From contig JAGYNK010000113.1 of NCBI GenBank assembly GCA_018400055.1, positions 1-5,591 of the forward strand: a stretch of 5,591 nt of DNA, given 5' to 3'. Made by a program: the position numbers and the translations under genes. The notes beneath the pieces were generated by a model. It saw only the letters and a list, made by a program, of their open reading frames with translations. It did no database searches and had not been told where the DNA came from. The DNA comes from Candidatus Moraniibacteriota bacterium. Its GTDB lineage: Bacteria; Patescibacteriota; Minisyncoccia; Moranbacterales; UBA9337. Of the stretch, positions 1-5,591 are shown in pieces. How positions within the stretch are numbered: position 1 is the stretch's first letter; each line of letters begins with the position of its first letter.

Positions 1-1397
1 ACGTTTTGGGGTTTTCTTCCAAGCAAACCATGGCCGTCGCCCAAAAGTTATATGAGAAAGGATTTATAACTTACATGCGAACAGACAGCCTTAATATGTC
101 AATGGAGTCAATTTTAGCCGCTAAAAAAACTATTGAGAAATTATTCGGGAAAAAATACGCCTTGGAAAATCCCAGATTTTTTAAAAATAAATCCAAGGGA
201 GCGCAAGAGGCCCATGAAGCTATTCGCCCTTCTCGCCCCGAAAAGACTCCTGAAGAAATTAAAAAATCACTGGATCCCAGACAATACAGATTATATAAAC
301 TTATTTGGAGCAGAATGATAGCTTGTCAAATGCAGCCGGCTATTTTAAATTCAGTTAAGGTAGTCATTGAAGCTGTCTCGGAAAAATCAAAGAGTATTTA
401 TTTATTTCAAGCTAACGGATCCACCGTGAAATTTGAAGGGTTTATGAAAATTTACGGCACGAAATATTCCACCCAGGAAAAAATTCTGCCACCGCTGGAA
501 ATAAATGAACTCATGAAATTGATTGAATTGCATTCCGAGAAAAAATTAACCTCTCCCCCGCCCCGTTACAGTGAAGCGGCACTGGTCAAGGCTTTGGAAG
601 AACACGGTATTGGACGTCCGTCAACTTATGCTCCGACTATTTCCACCATCATTGAAAGAGAATATGTAGAAAAAAATGAAGAGAAAAGACTTTATCCTTT
701 GGAAATCGGACTCTTGGTAAATGATCTACTGGTTAAACATTTTCCCGATATTGTTAATCCGAAATTCACCGCTCAAATGGAAAACGACTTGGATAAAATA
801 GCCGTTAAAGAAAAAGAATGGGTTTCCGTAATCGGAAATTTTTATGATCCTTTCCATGACAACCTAGTTAGTAAAACTAAAGAGGTTAAAAAAGAAGATT
901 TGGTTGAAAAAGTTGGAAGGAAATGTCCTAAATGCAAGGGAGACTTGATTGTAAAATTCGGTCGTTTTGGAAAATTTATCGCTTGCTCAAATTATCCCGA
1001 ATGTAAATATACTGAAAAAAACGAAACCGATAAAAAAATTGAAAAAGAAAATAAGGGAATAAAGTGCGATAAATGCGGAGCAAATATGGTGGTTAAATAT
1101 GGAAAATACGGCGCTTTTTTGGGATGTTCCAATTATCCTAAATGCAAAAATATACAAAGGATTGAAAATAAAGTAGGAGTAAAATGCCCACAGTGCGGAA
1201 AGGGAGAAATAGTGGAAAGAAAAACAAAAAAAGGTAGAATCTTTTACAGCTGTAACCGCTATCCAAAATGTAAATTTGCTCTTTGGCAAAAACCGACCGG
1301 CAAAAAATGTCCCCGGTGCGATTCGCTTTTGGTCTTTGCCGGCAAGAGTAAAATCAAATGTTCCAATAAAAAATGTGATTTTGAAAAAAGCGTTTAG
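1..1397 (+). CDS. topA: DNA topoisomerase I (type IA), C-terminal part, cut by left edge
   Basis: Type IA topoisomerase that relaxes negatively supercoiled DNA through a transient 5'-phosphotyrosine link. The frame is open to the left edge. The first possible start, a TTG at 6, is really the Leu of the conserved LGFS motif, so the true start and the Toprim domain lie outside the window. Counting from that codon as residue 1, the catalytic Tyr is Y23 in GFITYMRTDS, with R25 beside it. The HEAIRP motif follows near residues 70-75, then the PPPRYSEAALVKALEE and GIGRPSTYA blocks near 184-212. Four Cys4 zinc ribbons end the protein: C307/C310/C327/C333, C354/C357/C374/C380, C394/C397/C416/C422 and a shorter C435/C438/C452/C457. 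These bind DNA in the family and can contact RNA polymerase in E. coli. The stop is TAG, 8 bp before the RSH start, suggesting an operon. Family assignment is essentially certain. Confidence 0.97.
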   Translation, partial: VLGFSSKQTMAVAQKLYEKGFITYMRTDSLNMSMESILAAKKTIEKLFGKKYALENPRFFKNKSKGAQEAHEAIRPSRPEKTPEEIKKSLDPRQYRLYKLIWSRMIACQMQPAILNSVKVVIEAVSEKSKSIYLFQANGSTVKFEGFMKIYGTKYSTQEKILPPLEINELMKLIELHSEKKLTSPPPRYSEAALVKALEEHGIGRPSTYAPTISTIIEREYVEKNEEKRLYPLEIGLLVNDLLVKHFPDIVNPKFTAQMENDLDKIAVKEKEWVSVIGNFYDPFHDNLVSKTKEVKKEDLVEKVGRKCPKCKGDLIVKFGRFGKFIACSNYPECKYTEKNETDKKIEKENKGIKCDKCGANMVVKYGKYGAFLGCSNYPKCKNIQRIENKVGVKCPQCGKGEIVERKTKKGRIFYSCNRYPKCKFALWQKPTGKKCPRCDSLLVFAGKSKIKCSNKKCDFEKSV

Positions 1398-1405
1398 TTA
1401 AAAAT

Positions 1406-2890
1406 ATGTTAACTTTAGAAGACATCTTTAAATCTTTCAAGCTACCTTTGACGGAAAAAAGAAAAAAGTTGATCACTGAAGCTTATACATTCGCCCAAAA
1501 AGCTCACGGTAGCCAAAAGAGAAAATCCGGAGAAGACTATATCCAGCATTCCATTGCTACAGCTATAATCTTGGGAAAAATAGGAATGGGATCAAAGACC
1601 GTTTCTGCTGGTTTGTTGCATGATGTTCCGGAAGATACCGAGGCAACCTTACTGGAATTGGAAAAAAAATTCGGAAAGGAAATTTCCATTATTGTGGACG
1701 GAGTGACTAAATTGGGAAAAATAAAATTAAGGTCATCTCGGGAAGAATATTTTTTGGAAAATTTGCGCAAAATGTTTTTAGCCATGGCGGCGGATATAAG
1801 GGTGGTTATTATCAAATTGGCCGACCGATTGCACAATATGCGCACTTTGCAATATCTCCCTAAAGAAAAACAGGAGAGAATCGCCCGTGAAACTATGGAA
1901 ATTTACGTGCCCATAGCCAACCGGCTGGGGATCGGAGAAATCAAGGAGCAATTGGAAGATTTGTCTTTTAAATACATCAACCCTAAAAATTATGAGTATG
2001 TAAGTAAATTAAGGGAAGAAAATTACCAGAAGGGAGAAAAATATTTAAAAAAAGCGATTAAAGAATTAAAAAATGAATTGAAAAAATCCGGTGTTTCGGT
2101 AATAGATATTTACGGCAGAGCCAAACATTTAAGAAGCTTGTTTTTGAAACTCCGGCGTTATGATATGGATATCACCAGAATATATGACTTGATCGCTATC
2201 CGCATAATCGTTCCGGAAATAGCCGACTGTTATGAGGCTCTAGGGATTGTTCATAGAAAATACCATCCTATGGTGGGTCGAATTAAGGATTACATTTCCT
2301 TACCCAAATCTAACGGATACCAGTCAATCCATACCACTATTTTCGGTCCGGAAGGAAAAATATTGGAAGTACAAATACGCACTAAGAAGATGCATGACGA
2401 GGCTGAATTTGGAATTGCCGCCCATTGGATTTACAGCGAAAAGGAGAAAAGTGACTGGAAAAGTTATATTTTTAAATATAGAAAAGCCAAGGTTCCCCAA
2501 GAAGAATTGGAATGGGTTAGGCAACTGCGGGATTGGCAAAAAGAAATCGGCCGGGACGATGAAGAATTTATTGAGGGATTAAAAATTGATTTTTTTAAGA
2601 ATCATATTTTTGCTTTTACTCCCATGGGAGATATCATTGATCTTCCGGAAGAAGCCACCCCCATTGATTTCGCTTACGCCATTCACAGTGAAGTGGGAAA
2701 TAATGTTGTCGGCGCCAAAGCGGACGGGAAAATAGTCACTCTGGATTACCAGATTAAAAATGGCCAGGTTATTGACATTTTAACTTCCAAAGAAAGCAAA
2801 ACTCCCAGCCGCGATTGGCTAAAGTTTGTAAAAACTTCTAAGGCCAGAAGTCGCATAAAAAGAGAATTAAAAAAAGATAAAGGATACTAG
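1406..2890 (+). CDS. relA: Short bifunctional (p)ppGpp synthetase/hydrolase (RSH family, no regulatory CTD)
   Basis: Makes and degrades the alarmone (p)ppGpp in the cytoplasm. The 494-residue product has an HD hydrolase domain (about 25-175) keeping R39, H48, H72-D73, E76-D77, D140 and N144. The synthetase domain (about 230-350) has the GRAKH segment at 237-241, D261 in YDLIAIR, NGYQSIHT, and E321 in EVQIRT. Its RXKD motif (R292, K294, D295) is the type found in bifunctional enzymes, not the EXDD of synthetase-only RelA. A TGS domain spans about 399-460. The protein stops about 30 residues later, inside the linker that normally leads to the helical, zinc-finger/conserved-cysteine and ACT domains. 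Usual long RSH proteins are about 700-750 residues. Convergent parB starts at once, so this is not a fresh frameshift with a remnant. ATG at 1406 fits the family N-terminus but has no clear Shine-Dalgarno, so translation may be coupled to topA. Both activities look intact; rel or spoT would be equally fair names. Confidence 0.95.
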   Translation: MLTLEDIFKSFKLPLTEKRKKLITEAYTFAQKAHGSQKRKSGEDYIQHSIATAIILGKIGMGSKTVSAGLLHDVPEDTEATLLELEKKFGKEISIIVDGVTKLGKIKLRSSREEYFLENLRKMFLAMAADIRVVIIKLADRLHNMRTLQYLPKEKQERIARETMEIYVPIANRLGIGEIKEQLEDLSFKYINPKNYEYVSKLREENYQKGEKYLKKAIKELKNELKKSGVSVIDIYGRAKHLRSLFLKLRRYDMDITRIYDLIAIRIIVPEIADCYEALGIVHRKYHPMVGRIKDYISLPKSNGYQSIHTTIFGPEGKILEVQIRTKKMHDEAEFGIAAHWIYSEKEKSDWKSYIFKYRKAKVPQEELEWVRQLRDWQKEIGRDDEEFIEGLKIDFFKNHIFAFTPMGDIIDLPEEATPIDFAYAIHSEVGNNVVGAKADGKIVTLDYQIKNGQVIDILTSKESKTPSRDWLKFVKTSKARSRIKRELKKDKGY

Positions 2891-3786
2891 GAAATTTTTT
2901 CCAATATTCCATTAAGTTCTTCTTCCGAATAATATTCAATCGTAATTTTTCCTCCGTCGCCTGATTTATTTATTCTAACTTTTGTCCCTAAAAATTCCAT
3001 CAGCTTATTTTCCAATTCTTTTAATTCTGGATCTGATTGTATTTTTCTGCGATGAGATTTAACGGACACCTCCTTGCTTTTATCTTCAGTTTGGCGAACA
3101 GTCAAGTTGCTTTTAAGTATAAGATTTAGCAAAGCTCTTTGCTTCTCAGTATTGTCAATGGATAAAATCGCTTTGGCATGACCTTCGGTTATGTCTTCTT
3201 CTATTAAAGATTTTTGAACTTCTATGGGAAGTTTGAGCAAGCGCATTTTATTGGCTATGGCGCTGCGGCTTTTTCCTATTTTACGGGCTATTTCTTCTTG
3301 ATTCATTTGAAACTCTTCCTCCATTTTATGATAAGCCTTAGCTTCTTCGATGGGATTAAGATTGTGCCGCTGAACATTTTCCGCTAAGGCCAACTCCAAC
3401 TTTTCCTTATCTTTTACTTTTCTGATAACGGCAGGAATTTTTTTGAGACCGGCTATTTTAGAAGCTTGTAATCTTCTTTCTCCGGCAATTAATTCAAATT
3501 GGGAGCCATTTTGGCTTACCACCAAAGGCTGAATAATACCGTGACTTTTAATTGATTGAGAAAGTTCCTCTAATTTTCCTTCGTCAAATTTTACTCTGGG
3601 TTGGTAGGGATTAGCTATAATTTTATCTATTTCTATTTCCAGCACTTGGTTATTTGCCTGAAAATTTTTATTATCTTCTAGCATTACTTTCCTTTGCTTT
3701 CTTAAAAATTCAGCTTGGCTATCATTTTTGCTTTTTTGGGGAATTAAAGAAGCTAAACCTCTACCTAGTCCATAATTTTGCGGCAT
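2887..3786 (-). CDS. parB: Chromosome-partitioning protein ParB (Spo0J-like CTPase clamp)
   Basis: Binds parS sites near the origin, closes as a CTP-dependent clamp, spreads on DNA and stimulates ParA. The 299-residue product is of normal length. It opens with the typical GLGRGLASLI peptide (6-15), which in Spo0J-type proteins stimulates the ParA ATPase. The ParB/Srx-like N domain (about 49-140) contains the CTP-binding motifs GERRLQA (102-108) and ENVQRHNLNPIEEA (136-149). A helix-turn-helix (QEEIARKIGKSRSAIANKMR, about 163-182) follows for parS recognition, then a charged linker and a C-terminal dimerisation region. The ATG start is fixed by the conserved N-terminus. It lies 129 bp downstream of the parA stop and has no Shine-Dalgarno. 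A weak TAATAT (3794-3799, minus strand) ends 7 bp before the ATG, but no good -35 accompanies it. The stop overlaps the RSH stop. Identity is secure; whether parB is co-transcribed with parA is inferred. Confidence 0.96.
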   Translation of the reverse strand: MPQNYGLGRGLASLIPQKSKNDSQAEFLRKQRKVMLEDNKNFQANNQVLEIEIDKIIANPYQPRVKFDEGKLEELSQSIKSHGIIQPLVVSQNGSQFELIAGERRLQASKIAGLKKIPAVIRKVKDKEKLELALAENVQRHNLNPIEEAKAYHKMEEEFQMNQEEIARKIGKSRSAIANKMRLLKLPIEVQKSLIEEDITEGHAKAILSIDNTEKQRALLNLILKSNLTVRQTEDKSKEVSVKSHRRKIQSDPELKELENKLMEFLGTKVRINKSGDGGKITIEYYSEEELNGILEKIS

Positions 3787-3826
3787 ATGATTTATATTAG
3801 ATTAATTTAATTGTAAAACTCTTCTG

Positions 3827-3910
3827 TGTCATTCCCGCGAAAGCGGGAATCTAGAGTAATTCATAAAACCGATAATTTTATCCTGGATTCCCGCCTGCGC
3901 GGGAATGACA
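3827..3910. repeat. REPIN-like inverted pair of GC-rich palindromes between parA and parB
   Basis: Two related palindromes lie head to head. The left one has an 8-bp stem, attcccgc (3831-3838) with gcgggaat (3843-3850), around a gaaa loop. The right one has the same stem (3887-3894 with 3899-3906) around ctgc. Beyond the stems, the whole arms (3827-3853 and 3884-3910) are inverted repeats over 27 bp with three mismatches, beginning tgtcattcccgcg on each side. The 30-bp spacer holds a smaller AT inverted repeat (3863-3868 with 3876-3881). The element could form two small hairpins or one long stem. This is the layout of REP doublets (REPINs), and the core resembles the attccc/gggaat dRS3-type repeats of Neisseria. 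Such units are generally non-autonomous and moved by a Y1 transposase encoded elsewhere; none is present here. No target duplication was seen. No T-run follows either hairpin, so a classical terminator is unlikely. Confidence 0.85.
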
Positions 3911-3915
3911 GGTGC

Positions 3916-4701
3916 TTAAACCGTAAATTTTTTATTATCTACTTCCATCTTTAGTACTTCTTTCGCTAAATTTTTATAGGCTCGTGCTCCTTTAGAGAAA
4001 GCGTCAAAATGCAGAATTGATTTTCCGAAACTGGGAGCTTCCGCTAATCTCACCGCGCGAGGAATAACGCTTTCAAAAACATGGCCGGGAAAATGATCAC
4101 GCACTTCCTTTACCACTTGCCGCGCCAACCGATTTCTTCGGTCATACATAGTCAGCAACGCTCCCATAACTTTAAGTTCGGGCTGAAGATTTTCTTTGAC
4201 TAAATTAACAGTCTCTAGGAGCTGGCTTAATCCTTCCAAGGCGTAATATTCTGCCTGAACGGGTATAATAATTTCATCACTAGCCACTAATCCATTTATG
4301 GTCAGTAAACCCAAACTGGGCGGGCTATCAATGACAATATAATCATAATTCGTTCTTATTTGGCGCAAAACTTCATATAACCTGAATTCGCGATTATCCA
4401 AATGAACTATTTCCACTCCGGCTCCCGCTAAATCCCGGGAAGAAGGTATTACATCGTAACCAAAATTATTTTTTCTAACAATAACATTTTGAGGATGTTC
4501 CCCTGATATCATAACTTGATAAAGGCTATTATTTAAATCTCTGGTATTAATTCCTATGCCGGATGAAGCATTTCCTTGGGGATCTAAATCAACCAGTAAA
4601 ACAAATTTTCCCGCATTGGCTAGATAAGTAACCAAATTTATAGCTGAAGTGGTTTTGCCCACTCCCCCTTTTTGATTTATAAGTGAAATAATTTTCGCCA
4701 T
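3916..4701 (-). CDS. parA: Chromosome-partitioning ATPase ParA (Soj/MinD-type)
   Basis: Deviant Walker-type ATPase that binds nucleoid DNA as an ATP dimer and drives ParB-parS complexes apart. The 261-residue product has the normal chromosomal Soj length. The deviant Walker A is KGGVGKTT at 11-18, with signature lysine K11 and K16. Walker A' is DLDPQGN (38-44, D38 and D40), and Walker B is YIVIDSPPSLG with D125. There is no N-terminal helix-turn-helix as in plasmid P1-type ParA, so this is the short chromosomal class. The ATG in MAKIISLINQKGG is fixed by homology. No Shine-Dalgarno precedes it; instead a strong promoter ends so close to the ATG that the mRNA should be almost leaderless. parB follows on the same strand after the REPIN-like repeat, making a parAB unit. 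Upstream on the same strand is folD, separated by the oppositely oriented tRNA. Confidence 0.97.
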   Translation of the reverse strand: MAKIISLINQKGGVGKTTSAINLVTYLANAGKFVLLVDLDPQGNASSGIGINTRDLNNSLYQVMISGEHPQNVIVRKNNFGYDVIPSSRDLAGAGVEIVHLDNREFRLYEVLRQIRTNYDYIVIDSPPSLGLLTINGLVASDEIIIPVQAEYYALEGLSQLLETVNLVKENLQPELKVMGALLTMYDRRNRLARQVVKEVRDHFPGHVFESVIPRAVRLAEAPSFGKSILHFDAFSKGARAYKNLAKEVLKMEVDNKKFTV

Positions 4702-4709
4702 ATGCTATA

Positions 4710-4738
4710 ATTATAATGCATTGACAAATAAATTTCAA
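4710..4738 (-). promoter_or_regulatory. Sigma70-type promoter of parA, predicted nearly leaderless transcript
   Basis: On the minus strand a TTGAAA -35 box (4738-4733) and a perfect TATAAT -10 box (4715-4710) are separated by the ideal 17 bp. Transcription should start near 4703, an A seven bases after the -10, leaving only about 2 nt before the parA ATG at 4701. The -10 lies in a 10-bp perfect AT palindrome, TATAATTATA (4706-4715), which could be an operator but could equally be chance in AT-rich DNA. The -35 box lies inside the spacer of the divergent tRNA promoter. Assigned from sequence match only. Confidence 0.72.
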
Positions 4739-4749
4739 TTTTCTAATAT
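4721..4749 (+). promoter_or_regulatory. Sigma70-type promoter of tRNA-Leu
   Basis: A consensus TTGACA -35 box (4721-4726) and a TAATAT -10 box (4744-4749) are 17 bp apart. The predicted start is near 4756, giving a leader of about 20 nt to be trimmed from the tRNA, probably by RNase P. A full-consensus -35 with optimal spacing fits the strong expression expected of a tRNA gene. Its -35 lies in the spacer of the leftward parA promoter, so RNA polymerase probably cannot occupy both at once. Assigned from sequence match only. Confidence 0.75.
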
Positions 4750-4775
4750 TTAATAATGCTCGTTTAGAAAATTTT

Positions 4776-4859
4776 GCCGATGTGGCGGAATTGGCAGACG
4801 CGCTGGACTCAAAATCCAGTGATGGCAACATCATGTGAGTTCAAGTCTCACCATCGGCA
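4776..4859 (+). tRNA. tRNA-Leu, anticodon CAA (reads UUG)
   Basis: An 84-nt class II tRNA folds cleanly. The acceptor pairs GCCGATG (4776-4782) with CATCGGC (4852-4858), followed by discriminator A at 4859, as expected for leucine. The D-arm has a GCG/CGC stem and TTGG in its loop. The anticodon stem CTGGA/TCCAG encloses CTCAAAA, with anticodon CAA at 4810-4812. A long variable arm, GATG-GCAA-CATC, marks the Leu/Ser/Tyr class. The T-arm is GTGAG-TTCAAGT-CTCAC. There is no intron. The genomic bases after the discriminator are CCC, so the CCA tail is not encoded and must be added by nucleotidyltransferase. It converges on folD, whose stop is 18 bp away, and no terminator hairpin was seen in that gap. 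Confidence 0.97.
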
Positions 4860-4877
4860 CCCATTATAAAATAATTG

Positions 4878-5591
4878 TCAGTCCCTTGTTTTTCGGCTTA
4901 AAATAAAAACATTCTTCAAAAGACAAGCTACGGTTACCGGACCTACGCCACCGGGAACAGGAGAAAGAAAGCCGGCGATCTTTTTTACGGATTCCACTTC
5001 AACATCACCCAAAACTTTTCCGCCTTTTTTAGTTATCCCGCCATCAATAATCAGGGCGCCTTTTTTTAGCATATCGCCTTTAATTAAGCCGGGAATTCCG
5101 CAGGCTGTAACAATAATTTCTTCATTTTTCAAAAGAAGCGGATTTTCTTTAACAGTAGTGGTAAGAGTATAATGAGTTTTTAAATTTTTTCTCTTTAAAG
5201 CTTCGACCATAATTTCTCCGAATTTATCGGAGTTGGCAATTACTACCGCTTTTTTACCACTGAGTTTTACGTCCGCGCTTTCAATTATTTTAATTACAGC
5301 TTTAGGAAAAACCGGCCAAATTCTTTCTCTATTTTCTAAAAATAATTTTATATTTTCCGGATGAAAACCGTCCGCGTCTTTACACGGATCTATGGAGTTT
5401 ATGATCTCATCCGGATTTAATCCCGCCGGCAAAGGAAGCTGAACGATGATCCCGCTTATTTTTTCATCCTGATTTAATTGGTTTATTTTTTTTATTATTT
5501 CTTTTTGCAGAGATGCGATTAATCGCGTCTCTATCTTTTTAAATCTAAATTCAAAAAAATTAATTCCTATTTTCTCCGCTGCTTCTTTTTT
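4878..5591 (-). CDS. folD: FolD-like methylene-THF dehydrogenase/cyclohydrolase, divergent, N-terminus cut by right edge
   Basis: The canonical enzyme interconverts 5,10-methylene-, methenyl- and 10-formyl-tetrahydrofolate in the cytosol. The frame runs open to the right edge, giving 237 visible residues. A TTG at 5432-5430 could be mistaken for a start, but it is the second Leu of conserved VQLPLP (50-55), and family-like sequence continues upstream. About 50 N-terminal residues, including the catalytic lysine region, lie outside. Kept features are VQLPLP, KDADGFHPEN (71-80), the GIPGLIKGDM segment and the PVPGGVGPVTVA signature near the end. Two usual motifs are eroded. PCTPxG is replaced by PVFPKA (93-98), and the Rossmann GRSxxVGxP is replaced by ANSDKFGEI (119-127), losing the arginine that contacts the NADP 2'-phosphate in human MTHFD. 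The HS(K/R)T segment is also not recognisable. Family membership is clear. Retained activity, or a cofactor switch toward NAD, is uncertain. Confidence 0.9.
   Translation of the reverse strand, partial: KKEAAEKIGINFFEFRFKKIETRLIASLQKEIIKKINQLNQDEKISGIIVQLPLPAGLNPDEIINSIDPCKDADGFHPENIKLFLENRERIWPVFPKAVIKIIESADVKLSGKKAVVIANSDKFGEIMVEALKRKNLKTHYTLTTTVKENPLLLKNEEIIVTACGIPGLIKGDMLKKGALIIDGGITKKGGKVLGDVEVESVKKIAGFLSPVPGGVGPVTVACLLKNVFILSRKTRD

Noticed and set aside
133..318. Small plus-strand frame inside topA (similar frames at 1537-1845, 2247-2582 and 2324-2539 inside the RSH gene)
   Set aside because: Shadow frames of well-conserved genes, with no start signals or motifs.
987..1289. 100-residue hydrophobic minus-strand frame opposite the topA zinc ribbons
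   Set aside because: It is the complement of a strongly supported gene; its Phe/Ile/Ser-rich content is what antisense of Lys/Glu-rich AT-biased coding gives.
1396..1414. agttaa/ttaact inverted repeat with the RSH start codon in its loop, as a translational switch
   Set aside because: Only six AT-rich base pairs, expected often by chance in such DNA; stability would be negligible.
2866..2905. A-run and T-run flanking the RSH/parB stops as a bidirectional terminator
   Set aside because: The possible pairing is almost only A-T with no GC stem, and ggaaa/tttcc gives just five pairs.
3791..3817. Separate parB promoter (TTTACA at 3817-3812 with TAATAT or TATAAA, minus strand)
   Set aside because: Spacers of 12 or 15 bp are too short for a convincing sigma70 promoter; kept only as a hint in the parB entry.
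3831..3906. GC-rich hairpins read as Rho-independent terminators or as a parS site
   Set aside because: No T-run follows either hairpin on either strand, and the attcccgc core does not resemble the parS consensus. The paired layout fits REP doublets better.
3827..3910. Two-unit CRISPR array
   Set aside because: The copies are inverted rather than direct, there are only two, and no cas gene is near.
4589..4834. 81-residue minus-strand frame overlapping parA, the promoters and the tRNA
   Set aside because: It runs through a tRNA gene and two promoters and overlaps parA in another frame; no recognisable motif.

Overview
This AT-rich bacterial window uses the standard bacterial code (TAG, TAA and TGA all serve as stops) and is densely packed. 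It holds two rightward genes (the 3' part of topA, then a RelA/SpoT homologue), a leftward chromosome-partitioning pair (parA then parB), a rightward tRNA-Leu(CAA), and the 3' part of a leftward folD cut by the right edge. Several traits together suggest a small-genome lineage such as the Candidate Phyla Radiation (Patescibacteria, Parcubacteria-like): a naturally short RSH protein, a FolD with an eroded dinucleotide-binding signature, gene starts without a recognisable Shine-Dalgarno, and a REP-type palindrome pair. This placement is an inference; nothing in the window proves it.

Layout. At 1-1397 is the C-terminal part of DNA topoisomerase I, including the catalytic tyrosine and four zinc ribbons. 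After 8 bp comes the ppGpp synthetase/hydrolase (1406-2890), probably in the same operon. Its stop codon interlocks with that of convergent parB (2887-3786, minus) at a shared CTAG. Between parB and parA lies a 129 bp gap largely filled by an 84 bp inverted pair of palindromes (REPIN-like). parA occupies 3916-4701 (minus). Between parA and the tRNA (4776-4859, plus) are two divergent promoters whose -35 boxes each lie inside the other's spacer. The parA promoter predicts an almost leaderless mRNA. folD (4878 to the right edge, minus) converges on the tRNA with 18 bp between them.

Function. topA controls supercoiling, RSH sets the alarmone level, parA/parB segregate the chromosome, the tRNA reads UUG leucine codons, and folD belongs to one-carbon metabolism. 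No mobile-element gene, CRISPR array or rRNA was seen, and every gene family is known. The points most worth a second look are the interlocked parA/tRNA promoters, the REPIN-like element splitting parA from parB, the CTD-less RSH and the unusual FolD. I found no convincing evidence of a wholly new system.
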